DNA from: Calditrichia bacterium
Lineage (GTDB): Bacteria; Calditrichota; Calditrichia; Calditrichales; Calditrichaceae
Reading direction: 5' to 3'
DNA: 34,719 nt
Assembly (NCBI GenBank): GCA_026983775.1
Contig: JALSTK010000155.1
Coordinates: forward strand, 1 to 34,719
Positions 8,443-14,945 of this stretch are shown here, piece after piece. The notes below the pieces were generated by a model. It did not search any database and had not been told where the DNA came from. It saw only the letters and a program-made list of their open reading frames with translations. Within the stretch, counting starts at the first letter, position 1, and the number at the start of each line of letters is the position of its first letter. The position numbers and the translations under genes were made by a program.

Positions 8443-10077
8443 GTGAAGCCTATGTTTAAAATAAAATATCTTTTACTTGTGGCGTTTGTTTTCTTTGTCC
8501 AGGATGTTTTCAGCCAAAAATCGGCAGGGCAACCATCTAAAATATATGTATTTTATTCCAATGATTTGCGGGGAGGAATAGAAGAACAGAAAGCCTATTA
8601 TCTGAACCCATTGTTTCCTCCGCAATTAGGCGGTGGCGCTTCCACGGCGACCCTTTTAAAAAAGTACCGTAAACTTGCCGGGCAGGAAGACATAACTCTT
8701 TTACTGGATGCCGGGAATATCTTCTCCGGCACACCGGCCATTGGTCGTAATTCAAAAGGGTTGGCTATTATTGAATATATGAATAAGATGGGGTATGACG
8801 CCATGGCCCCGGGTGTACATGATTTTGATTTTGGATATCCGAATTTTCTGCGGCTTTCGAAAGCGGCTCGTTTTCCCGTACTTGCTGCAAATGTTACGGA
8901 TAGTATAACCGGACAGATACCGGCACCTCTTTTACCCTATACGGTTTTAGAAAGAAATGAATATAAGATCGGTGTTTTCGGTATTACCAGTAAAGCCACG
9001 GAACAAATGGATGATCCGACACTGGTTCGCGGCGTCGTTTTCCGGGATGAAGTTACCGTTGCCCGTAAAACCGTACAGGAACTAAAAAAGCGGAAAGTGG
9101 ATTTTATCATTGCCCTTACCAATCTTGGTCTGCCCTATGATACTCAAAAAGCGTATGAGACCCTTCAGGAGATGGATCGGGAACAGGTACAAAAATTGTC
9201 TTATGTAAACACCATGGAATTTGCTCATTTTGTACCTGGCATTGATGTAATCATTTCCGGAGGCATAAATAAAGGGTACCGGCAGCCCTGGGAAGACCCG
9301 GTCAATCATACTATTTGTGTCCAGGACTATGCCCATGGCGGAAATTTGGGTCTTTTAATATTAAATGTGGATAGAGAGACCCATTCGATCGTGGATTATT
9401 CGTTGCCTTCTCCGGACGGCGGCTTACTTCTGTTAAGCGAGGATGAATTTTGGCCGGATGAAGAAATGGCTCATCAAATCACTAATCTAAAGCAAAAATA
9501 TGCACCGGATTTCGATCAGGTAATCGGGGTGACCTATAACACCATTAGCCGCAGTTCCCGCGGAGAATCTGAGATGGGAGATTTGATGTGTGACGCTATC
9601 CTGGAAGAGACAGGTGTGGATTTCGTTTTTAATAATTATTCCGGCATGCGTCAGGATATTCAGATCGGCCCCATCACTCCCCGCAAAATATCAACGGTTT
9701 TTCCCTTTGGTAATGAAATCGTACTTATTAAAATTAAAGGGAAGCTGCTTAAAAAACTTATGGAAGCTTCCGTTTACGGCTCTTTTGCCGGGTTGGCAAT
9801 CGCCGGGGGACATGTGACGTATGATAACCAGAAGCCGGATGGGCAAAAGATTATCCATTTTTCCATTAAAGGGCAGCCCCTGGATGCGGAAAAAATTTAC
9901 CGGGTAGCAACCAGTCAATACCTGGCCGAAGGAAATGCAGGTATGACTCCCTTGGCGTTTTTACCGGATGAAGATTTTACATGGACAAAGAAAACGATCC
10001 GGGAAGCGGTAGAGACCTATGTGAAAAAACATAGTCCTCTGCGCATTGAAAAAGATGGAAGATGGGTTAGAAAATAA
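8443..10077 (+). CDS. 5'-nucleotidase/UshA-like protein with degraded metal site (probable pseudoenzyme)
   Basis: The 544-residue exported protein has a signal peptide at about 4-25 (YLLLVAFVFFVQDVFSQ). Both domains of the UshA/5'-nucleotidase family are visible: a metallophosphoesterase domain (about 33-310) and a C-terminal nucleotide-binding domain (about 355-535; NNYSGMRQDI, ISTVFPFGNEI). The metal-binding motifs are largely lost. The usual DxHG reads DLRG (residues 41-44), the GD reads GN (91-92), the GNHE reads GVHD (124-127), the catalytic-region His reads Asn (TNLG, 226-229) and the GHxH/Q reads GINK (274-277). Only Asp41 and His126 remain. The GGDGY-like nucleotide-pocket block reads EGNAGM. 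The frame is intact over the whole length, so it is kept as a protein and is not a decayed gene. It is the last gene of the surface operon; a binding or scaffold role is more likely than hydrolysis. Confidence 0.8.
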   Translation: MKPMFKIKYLLLVAFVFFVQDVFSQKSAGQPSKIYVFYSNDLRGGIEEQKAYYLNPLFPPQLGGGASTATLLKKYRKLAGQEDITLLLDAGNIFSGTPAIGRNSKGLAIIEYMNKMGYDAMAPGVHDFDFGYPNFLRLSKAARFPVLAANVTDSITGQIPAPLLPYTVLERNEYKIGVFGITSKATEQMDDPTLVRGVVFRDEVTVARKTVQELKKRKVDFIIALTNLGLPYDTQKAYETLQEMDREQVQKLSYVNTMEFAHFVPGIDVIISGGINKGYRQPWEDPVNHTICVQDYAHGGNLGLLILNVDRETHSIVDYSLPSPDGGLLLLSEDEFWPDEEMAHQITNLKQKYAPDFDQVIGVTYNTISRSSRGESEMGDLMCDAILEETGVDFVFNNYSGMRQDIQIGPITPRKISTVFPFGNEIVLIKIKGKLLKKLMEASVYGSFAGLAIAGGHVTYDNQKPDGQKIIHFSIKGQPLDAEKIYRVATSQYLAEGNAGMTPLAFLPDEDFTWTKKTIREAVETYVKKHSPLRIEKDGRWVRK

Positions 10078-10151
10078 CAAAGGCTTTTTCGCTTTAATCC
10101 CGATTTTTAAGTCCCTTCAAAAATCTTAATCCTTTAAGAACAGATCAAAAC

Positions 10152-10187
10152 AAAAAAGCCCATGCATCCAGGAGACGGAGGGGATGC
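10152..10187 (-). terminator. Possible terminator between convergent operons
   Basis: On the minus strand GCATCC / GGATGC (10164-10169 with 10182-10187) form a 6-bp stem with a 12-base loop, and six T follow after a gap of six bases (A-run at 10152-10157 on the + strand). The gap and short stem make it a weak call, but it sits where the minus-strand small operon should end. The last base of the 30-codon reading frame (10187) lies in the stem. Confidence 0.4.
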
Positions 10188-10279
10188 TAAAAAAATACAT
10201 CATCCTTTATCGGAAATCCCCGAAAAATGATCCACAATGCAATCAGCACAATTTGAATAAAAAAGTAAGTCAGTTCCAT
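10187..10279 (-). CDS. Predicted 30-residue single-pass membrane peptide
   Basis: The frame begins ATG at 10279, four bases after the stop of the receiver-like gene, and ends TAG at 10187-10189. It codes for 30 residues: a short start (MELT), a hydrophobic run YFFIQIVLIALWIIF of about 15, then RGFPIKDDVFF. A single membrane helix with a positive residue (Arg20) right after it is the obvious reading. There is no strong Shine-Dalgarno site, so translation would rely on coupling to the upstream gene. It falls in an otherwise empty convergent gap and ends at the putative terminator stem, which supports a real last cistron. A frame this short can arise by chance; conservation in relatives would decide. 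No known family is recognised. Confidence 0.4.
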   Translation of the reverse strand: MELTYFFIQIVLIALWIIFRGFPIKDDVFF

Positions 10280-10283
10280 CGTT

Positions 10284-10673
10284 CTAATGCTTTATGTATA
10301 AACTTCTGAGTGTGGTCCAGCGATCGATATAATGCCGCAGATTCTTAATTTTAATCGGTTCTTGTAAAAATTCGGTCAGGTTGTCAAACATATAGGCCGG
10401 TTTATCTTTCATTTCCGAATAGAGCTCGGTGCCGATAAATATGACGGGTATCTTACTGGTTACCGGATCATCGCGCAACTTGCTGAGCATATCCGTTGCT
10501 GATTTTTTTGGAAAAAGCTCGTTAATGACAATGACAGACGGCTTTTGATGATAGGCCTGGCGAAACAGATCACTTTGACTGTTAACCGTAATGAGCTTGT
10601 AATTATAGACTCCTAAAATATCTTGGATGAGTTTCGCTCGATATGGGTCTTGTTCACAAATAAAAATTTTCAT
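10284..10673 (-). CDS. Stand-alone receiver domain without phospho-acceptor Asp (pseudo-receiver)
   Basis: The protein has 129 residues and the size and pattern of a CheY-like receiver: IFICEQD at the start, PSVIVINELFP for strand 3, IPVIFIGT for strand 4 and FLQEPIKIKNL for the last strand and turn. The residue aligned with the phosphorylated Asp is Asn51 (VIVINELFP in place of LLLLD). The conserved Lys of the KP pair is Glu105 (QEP). The Ser/Thr after strand 4 is kept (Thr82). Phosphotransfer therefore seems impossible, and a protein-interaction role or a different input is more likely. A strong AAAGGAG lies 6 bases before the ATG. It is the second gene of the sigma-54-like unit, 18 bases after the 71-residue protein, and the kinase and regulator genes lie just upstream on the same strand. 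Confidence 0.72.
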   Translation of the reverse strand: MKIFICEQDPYRAKLIQDILGVYNYKLITVNSQSDLFRQAYHQKPSVIVINELFPKKSATDMLSKLRDDPVTSKIPVIFIGTELYSEMKDKPAYMFDNLTEFLQEPIKIKNLRHYIDRWTTLRSLYIKH

Positions 10674-10691
10674 TGGCTCACTCCTTTGTTG

Positions 10692-10907
10692 TCAATTAAC
10701 AATGGGATTATCTGTCAAAATACGGGCCTGAATGGCGGAAGACAGAATATTCGGTAATTCATTTACCAATTCGTCCATGCTATTACGGTAAACGGTAAGG
10801 ACATCGTTTTCGGAAAAGGCCAGCCTAATACTGTAATATCTACGACCTTGTTCATCGTCCAGCGAAGAGATTTCCAGATTACCATCCAGTATATTTTGTA
10901 GAGACAT
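10692..10907 (-). CDS. Small 71-residue protein of unknown function, first gene of the sigma-54-like unit
   Basis: I do not recognise the family. The protein is soluble-looking and acidic: ISSLDDEQGRRYYSIRLAF suggests two beta strands, and the second half (SMDELVNELPNILSSAIQ) a helix. Two adjacent ATG codons exist (10910 and 10907). The AAGGAGG site at 10913-10919 is 6 bases from the second and only 3 from the first, so 10907 is preferred. A longer in-frame ATG at 10979 would lie upstream of the -24/-12 element and is unlikely. The gene is followed by the pseudo-receiver gene after 18 bases. Its position straight behind a sigma-54-type regulator gene suggests it is a target of that regulator. 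Confidence 0.6.
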   Translation of the reverse strand: MSLQNILDGNLEISSLDDEQGRRYYSIRLAFSENDVLTVYRNSMDELVNELPNILSSAIQARILTDNPIVN

Positions 10908-10932
10908 CATTGCCCTCCTTCTTGGGTTTACG

Positions 10933-10948
10933 GTAGATATTACAACTG
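10933..10948 (-). promoter_or_regulatory. Third copy of the TTGTA-N5-TAC motif over the -12 element
   Basis: On the minus strand CAGTTGTAATATCTAC matches copy 1 (CAGTTGTATATTCTAC) at 13 of 16 positions. It covers the -12 region of the sigma-54-like promoter. If the same regulator binds here it could block the polymerase, giving a built-in limit on expression. It could also mean the whole set is recognised by some other factor. Confidence 0.4.
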
Positions 10949-10956
10949 TCATGCCA
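10942..10956 (-). promoter_or_regulatory. Sigma-54-type -24/-12 promoter candidate
   Basis: Read on the minus strand the sequence is TTGGCATGACAGTTGTA. Compared with TGGCAC-N5-TTGC it matches TGGCAT-N5-TTGT, with the GG and GT doublets separated by exactly 10 bases. Transcription would begin near 10930, leaving a leader of about 22 bases with a strong AAGGAGG. The -12 element has T in place of C. A sigma-54 activator gene ends only about 140 bases upstream, which raises the likelihood. The TTGT also belongs to a TTGTA-N5-TAC motif, so the match is not fully independent. Confidence 0.6.
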
Positions 10957-11045
10957 ATACATAACTCTTTAATAGACAATGCGTTAGGTGAATTTTTGAC
11001 TTAAGTCCTTATAAATCACGAGATAAGCTAAGAAACGGGAAAAAC

Positions 11046-11063
11046 GGAATGTAGAATATACAA
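11046..11063 (-). promoter_or_regulatory. Enhancer-like site, copy 1 (TTGTA-N5-TACAT)
   Basis: On the minus strand this reads TTGTATATTCTACATTCC. It is identical at 15 of 18 positions to the copy at 11078-11095, in the same orientation, offset by 32 bases (about three helical turns). It is centred about 125 bases upstream of the predicted sigma-54 start, where NtrC-family activators normally bind. Confidence 0.55.
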
Positions 11064-11077
11064 CTGAGGGGTTGAAA

Positions 11078-11095
11078 GGATTGTAAAAAATACAA
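11078..11095 (-). promoter_or_regulatory. Enhancer-like site, copy 2 (TTGTA-N5-TACAA, perfect palindrome)
   Basis: On the minus strand this reads TTGTATTTTTTACAATCC; the arms TTGTA and TACAA are perfectly inverted around five T. It begins right after the stop codon of the sigma-54 regulator gene. With copy 1 it forms a phased direct-repeat pair, the usual layout for two activator dimers. Confidence 0.55.
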
Positions 11096-12436
11096 TTATT
11101 CTTTAAGACGATTCACAAGGGTACGGTAGTTGATGTTTAAAAACTCGCAGGCCTCCTTCTTGCTCTTACCGCTGTGTTCGTAGACCAGATTTACATATAA
11201 ACGGATCATTTCATCCAGGGTTAGTCGATTGAAAAGGGCGTTTTGCAGGAATAGATTTTCCTCTTCCTGTAATTCGTGGGGAATGTCTTTCAGGGTGAGG
11301 GTCTGGTGGTTTAAAACCAGCATGCGGATCAGTGTATTTTCTAACTGGCGGATATTTCCTTTCCATTCCAGTTTTGATAAATAGGAAACAAGAGCCGGGT
11401 CGAATCTGGGCACCGGGAGATCGTGTTCCCGGCAATAACGCGTGGTAAAGTAATCGATCAGAGCCGGTATATCGTCCGGGCGCTCCCTTAAGGGCGGAAT
11501 GTGAATCGGAATTACGTTCAACCGATAGTAGAGGTCTTCGCGAAATTTGTGAGTTTCCACTTCTTTGGTTAAGGTACGGTTAGTGGCTGTGATCAGTCTG
11601 AAATCGGCCTTTAGCTCTTTAGTGCCGCCCAGGCGGTAAAATGTTTTATCCTGAAGAACACGCAATAATTTTGCCTGAATAGAGAGAGGGAGTTCGCCGA
11701 TTTCATCCAGGAAAAGGGTGCCGCCCTTAACCAGTTCAAACTGGCCCTTCTTGGTTTCATGGGCACCGGTATAAGCGCCTTTTTCATGACCGAACAATTC
11801 ATTTTCGAGTAAGTTTTCCGGCAGGGCTGCGGCATTAATGGCAATAAAAGGTTTTGCGGATAGTTGGCTGCGTCTGTGGATGTGACGGGCGATGATTTCT
11901 TTTCCCACCCCGGACTCGCCGGTGAGTAGAACGGGCTCGGATGTATTACGAATTTGTTCGACCAGACGTAAGATATTCTGCATCTGTTTGCTGACTGCAA
12001 TGATCCCTTCAAAAGAAAGAGTTTCCGTTAATTTTTTACGAAGCGCCAAATTCTCCCGTTCCAGGGTTTGCATGCGCAGGGCGCGTTTGACGGACAAAGG
12101 TAGTTCTTCTTTAATATTTTCACTTTTAAAGAAGTAAGACGAGGCCCCTCTTTTTTGTGCTTCCAAGGCATTCTGATGATCCTGGGAGGATGTGATTACG
12201 ATAACCTTGACATCGGTTCCTTTGGATATGATAAAATCGAGTACCGATAATCCCTGTTCTATTTTGGGAAGGCCCAGGTCCAGCAAAACGATATCGGGAA
12301 GAAAGCGAATAAAGAGTTTTTGGGCCTGTTCCGTGTCTGTGGCAAATTCAAACATATAGTCCCTGCCCAGCCACTTCCGGAAGCTTTGCTGCCAAACCGT
12401 ATTGTCTTCTACAATTAATATTTTGGATTTACTCAT
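11096..12436 (-). CDS. Sigma-54-dependent response regulator (NtrC family)
   Basis: The protein has 446 residues in three parts. The receiver domain (about 5-120) keeps the acid pair E10/D11, phospho-acceptor D53 (PDIVLLDLGLP), T82 and K104. The AAA+ domain (about 140-370) has Walker A GESGVGKE (173-180), the sigma-54 contact loop GAYTGA (220-225) and Walker B LFLDEIGELP. The C-terminal Fis-type helix-turn-helix (about 410-446) includes GKSKKEACEFLNINYRTLVNRL. All residues needed for phosphorylation, ATP hydrolysis and sigma-54 contact are seen. The gene overlaps the histidine-kinase gene by 8 bases, so the two are a cognate pair. The likely target is the sigma-54-like promoter just downstream. 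The overall layout resembles regulators of exopolysaccharide or stress systems, but no specific subfamily can be assigned here. Confidence 0.92.
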   Translation of the reverse strand: MSKSKILIVEDNTVWQQSFRKWLGRDYMFEFATDTEQAQKLFIRFLPDIVLLDLGLPKIEQGLSVLDFIISKGTDVKVIVITSSQDHQNALEAQKRGASSYFFKSENIKEELPLSVKRALRMQTLERENLALRKKLTETLSFEGIIAVSKQMQNILRLVEQIRNTSEPVLLTGESGVGKEIIARHIHRRSQLSAKPFIAINAAALPENLLENELFGHEKGAYTGAHETKKGQFELVKGGTLFLDEIGELPLSIQAKLLRVLQDKTFYRLGGTKELKADFRLITATNRTLTKEVETHKFREDLYYRLNVIPIHIPPLRERPDDIPALIDYFTTRYCREHDLPVPRFDPALVSYLSKLEWKGNIRQLENTLIRMLVLNHQTLTLKDIPHELQEEENLFLQNALFNRLTLDEMIRLYVNLVYEHSGKSKKEACEFLNINYRTLVNRLKE

Positions 12437-13481
12437 CTTTGCCTGTATCGTTTAGAGGGAGATAAAGGGTCACTTCGGTTCCTTTTTTAAAAACAGAATT
12501 GATAAGAAGCTGACCGTGATGGGATTCAATAATTTTTTTTGCTATGGATAAGCCAAGCCCTGTATATCCCTCGTATTTTCGGGTTGTGAAAAAAGGTTCT
12601 GTAACCCGCTTTAGAAAATCCTTGTGAATACCGGATCCCCCGTCACGAATGACGATTCGCAACCAGTCAAACGGTAGCAAAGGAGAAACCGGCGGGATCG
12701 TATCGATTTTGATAGATATTTTGGTATAATCGTTACTGACAGCCATCAGACTATTGGTGATAATCTCATTAAATGCCCGGGATAACAATTCGGCGTCTCC
12801 AATTATATCGGAAACATTTGCAGAAATCTGAAGTGTAAAGTTTTCCGCCTTTAAATGTATCATTTGTAACGAATCCGAAATAAATGTATCGACAGGCATC
12901 CGAATGGGAAGGAGCTCTAGAGGCCGGATTAAAAACAGCAGACGGTTATTCACCTTACGCTGATAAGAACGGCGAATGTCCAGTTCATCGTTGCGGCAGG
13001 CTTTGGGAATCATATCCACCAGAGAGTGGCTGTCATGGAGAAGCTGAGAGATCAGGTTGGCCCAGGTCAAGTCGTTATCTTCAAGAGCCTTATATCGGAT
13101 TTGCCTTAACATGGACTGAAGAGTTTGCCAGGTTGCCAAAAGATCAATGACTACCCGGGACAAATCTTCTTTAAAGACAAAAATATAATTTACTTTAAAA
13201 GGCGGAACTTGCCCCGGAATATAATTGATATAATCGTTTGTTTTTATGAATGGATTTTTCGGATCAGGATAATTGGCCTGAGTGAAAGAATCTGCCCATT
13301 TGTGCGCATCGAATTCAGCATCGGAGAACAGGATGGGAATGAATGGCCGGGGATGATACAGATGTTTCATCACCGCCAGGATCGGACTATCGGTTTCTTC
13401 TTTCAAAAAAAGATATGTCTTTTTGGCCAAATCATCTGTGCTGAGAGCTTCTTTTGCCTGTTGTAAATAGGATTCAATCAT
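12429..13481 (-). CDS. Soluble sensor histidine kinase
   Basis: The protein has 350 residues and no membrane segment or signal peptide, so it senses a cytoplasmic input. The first ~120 residues do not match a sensor fold I know. The probable phospho-acceptor is His149 (LISQLLHDSHSLVD), although the H-box is unusual and His152 is nearby. The ATPase domain follows with an N-box (FNEIITNSLMAVS, about 237-249), G1 (RDGGSGI, about 279-285), F-box (EPFFTT) and G2 (GYTGLGLSIAKKI). It overlaps mazG by 4 bases (ATGA) upstream and the response regulator by 8 bases downstream; this tight coupling implies matched expression. The direct link to mazG raises the idea that the kinase responds to nucleotide state, but this is speculation. 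Confidence 0.88.
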   Translation of the reverse strand: MIESYLQQAKEALSTDDLAKKTYLFLKEETDSPILAVMKHLYHPRPFIPILFSDAEFDAHKWADSFTQANYPDPKNPFIKTNDYINYIPGQVPPFKVNYIFVFKEDLSRVVIDLLATWQTLQSMLRQIRYKALEDNDLTWANLISQLLHDSHSLVDMIPKACRNDELDIRRSYQRKVNNRLLFLIRPLELLPIRMPVDTFISDSLQMIHLKAENFTLQISANVSDIIGDAELLSRAFNEIITNSLMAVSNDYTKISIKIDTIPPVSPLLPFDWLRIVIRDGGSGIHKDFLKRVTEPFFTTRKYEGYTGLGLSIAKKIIESHHGQLLINSVFKKGTEVTLYLPLNDTGKDE

Positions 13482-14260
13482 TCTTCTTTTTTAGCCTCGT
13501 TCCAGTGATGATCCAGTTCCTCTAATGAAGCTTCCCTCATCTTTTGAGGATTTTGATCATATTGAGCTTCAATATAATGAAAACGTTCAGTAAACTTTTT
13601 ATTGGTAAGCCGGAGGGCATCTTCGGCATTGACGTTTACAAAGCGGGCCAGATTCACCAGGGCGAAGAGTAAATCGCCGAATTCAGCCCTGATTTGAAGC
13701 GCATCCCGCTCTCTCATCGCTTGCTGAAATTCCTGCCATTCCTCATGGCATTTTTCGATGACCGGCTCAATGGATTTCCATTCAAATCCAACAGTGGCTG
13801 CTTTTTCCTGTAAACGTTGGGCCTGTAAAAGAGCGGGAGTTGCAGAAGGGACCCCACTCAACAAAGAGAAGCGTTCCTCTTTGACAAATTTGGATTGCTC
13901 CCAGTTGTTCTGAACCTCCCGGGCCGAATTTACGGATTTATCACCGAAAACATGGGGATGGCGTTCGATGAGTTTATGCGAAAGGGCATTAACCACATCC
14001 GAAAACCGGAAACGACGGTTCTCGGAAGCGATCTCACTGTGAAAAACAACTTGTAAAAGTAAGTCGCCTAATTCTGTTTTTAATTCCTGCCAGTCTTGGT
14101 GATCAATACTTTCCAGCACCTCATAGGCTTCTTCTAACAGATAGGGTTTTAAAGATTGATGAGTCTGTTTGGCATCCCACGGACATTCGGCGCGTAAGCG
14201 GGTCATGATGCGCAGCAGATCCTCGATCGAAAAATCTTTTTTGTCTTCCAAAGAATTCAT
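13478..14260 (-). CDS. mazG: Nucleoside triphosphate pyrophosphohydrolase MazG
   Basis: The 260-residue protein has the two-repeat layout of full-length MazG. The first repeat shows RLRAECPWDAKQTHQSLKPYLLEEAYEVLESI, with the metal-binding EExxE and then ELGDLLLQVVFHSEIA. The second repeat (from about 165) has a EEWQEFQQAM stretch and RAEFGDLLFALVNLARF, again with E..GD. MazG hydrolyses (d)NTPs to (d)NMPs and pyrophosphate and in E. coli modulates ppGpp and house-cleans abnormal nucleotides. The HPHVFGD motif between the repeats is also typical. The gene lies 23 bases after the FAH-family gene and overlaps the histidine-kinase start by 4 bases. Start at ATG 14260 is consistent with the usual N-terminus of the family. 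Confidence 0.93.
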   Translation of the reverse strand: MNSLEDKKDFSIEDLLRIMTRLRAECPWDAKQTHQSLKPYLLEEAYEVLESIDHQDWQELKTELGDLLLQVVFHSEIASENRRFRFSDVVNALSHKLIERHPHVFGDKSVNSAREVQNNWEQSKFVKEERFSLLSGVPSATPALLQAQRLQEKAATVGFEWKSIEPVIEKCHEEWQEFQQAMRERDALQIRAEFGDLLFALVNLARFVNVNAEDALRLTNKKFTERFHYIEAQYDQNPQKMREASLEELDHHWNEAKKEE

Positions 14261-14283
14261 AAGTTGTCGCTTGCCATTCTAAT

Positions 14284-14937
14284 TTAGATACAACGTGTTG
14301 TAATGTTTGCTATAGTATGGATCGCTGCTTCAATAGTGTCTCCGGCTTGCAAGGGGCCGACACCGGCAGGAGTACCGGTCAGCAATAGATCTCCGGATTC
14401 AAAACGAAAAAAACGACTGGCATAGGCAATCAATTCGGATATTTTAAAAAGCATGTGGCTGGTATTCCCCTTTTGACGTACCTGTCCGTTAACCGATAAG
14501 GTCAATTGTAAATCGGCGGTCGGATCGATCTCTCCGGCAGGGATAAATGCGGAAACAGGACAGGCATGATTAAACCCCTTGGCAACAGCCCAGGGTAGTC
14601 CGGCCTTTTTTGCCGAAGACTGCATGTCCCGTAAAGTAAGATCAAGTGCCAGACCGTAGCCCAATATAAATTGCCCGGCCTGGGAAGCATCAATCTGCCC
14701 GGCGATGGCATCGATACAAACAGCAAGCTCGATTTCATGATGCACGGATCCATATCCTTTGGGAAGGGGAATGGGTTGCGTGATGTCCCACAGAGCACTG
14801 TTCGGTTTCAAAAAGAGCACCGGATCGCTGGTGCGTTCGGATTTCATCTCTTCGATATGCTTGGCGTAATTCCGTCCCACACAAACGATTTTGGATGGAG
14901 TAAAGGTGCGTTGATCCGTAAAGTAAATTTGGTACAT
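14284..14937 (-). CDS. Fumarylacetoacetate hydrolase (FAH) family protein
   Basis: The protein has 217 residues, the short form of the FAH family (YcgM/FAHD1 type: acylpyruvase or oxaloacetate decarboxylase). Motifs seen are IVCVGRNYAKHIEEM at the start, PVLFLKPNSAL, the metal ligands in VHHEIELAV (two Glu) and ALDLTLRDMQ (Asp), then AKGFNHACPVS and LLLTGTPAGVGPL near the end. The enzyme is cytosolic and Mg-dependent; members split or decarboxylate 2-oxo acids, and the exact substrate cannot be read from the sequence. It lies 8 bases after hom and before mazG in the same operon. Nothing is missing compared with the family. Confidence 0.9.
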   Translation of the reverse strand: MYQIYFTDQRTFTPSKIVCVGRNYAKHIEEMKSERTSDPVLFLKPNSALWDITQPIPLPKGYGSVHHEIELAVCIDAIAGQIDASQAGQFILGYGLALDLTLRDMQSSAKKAGLPWAVAKGFNHACPVSAFIPAGEIDPTADLQLTLSVNGQVRQKGNTSHMLFKISELIAYASRFFRFESGDLLLTGTPAGVGPLQAGDTIEAAIHTIANITTRCI

Positions 14938-14945
14938 AGCTTCCT

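Noticed and set aside
11611-12012. Alternative minus-strand frame inside the sigma-54 regulator gene
   Set aside because: It overlaps the intact AAA+ domain in another frame and has no recognisable sequence.
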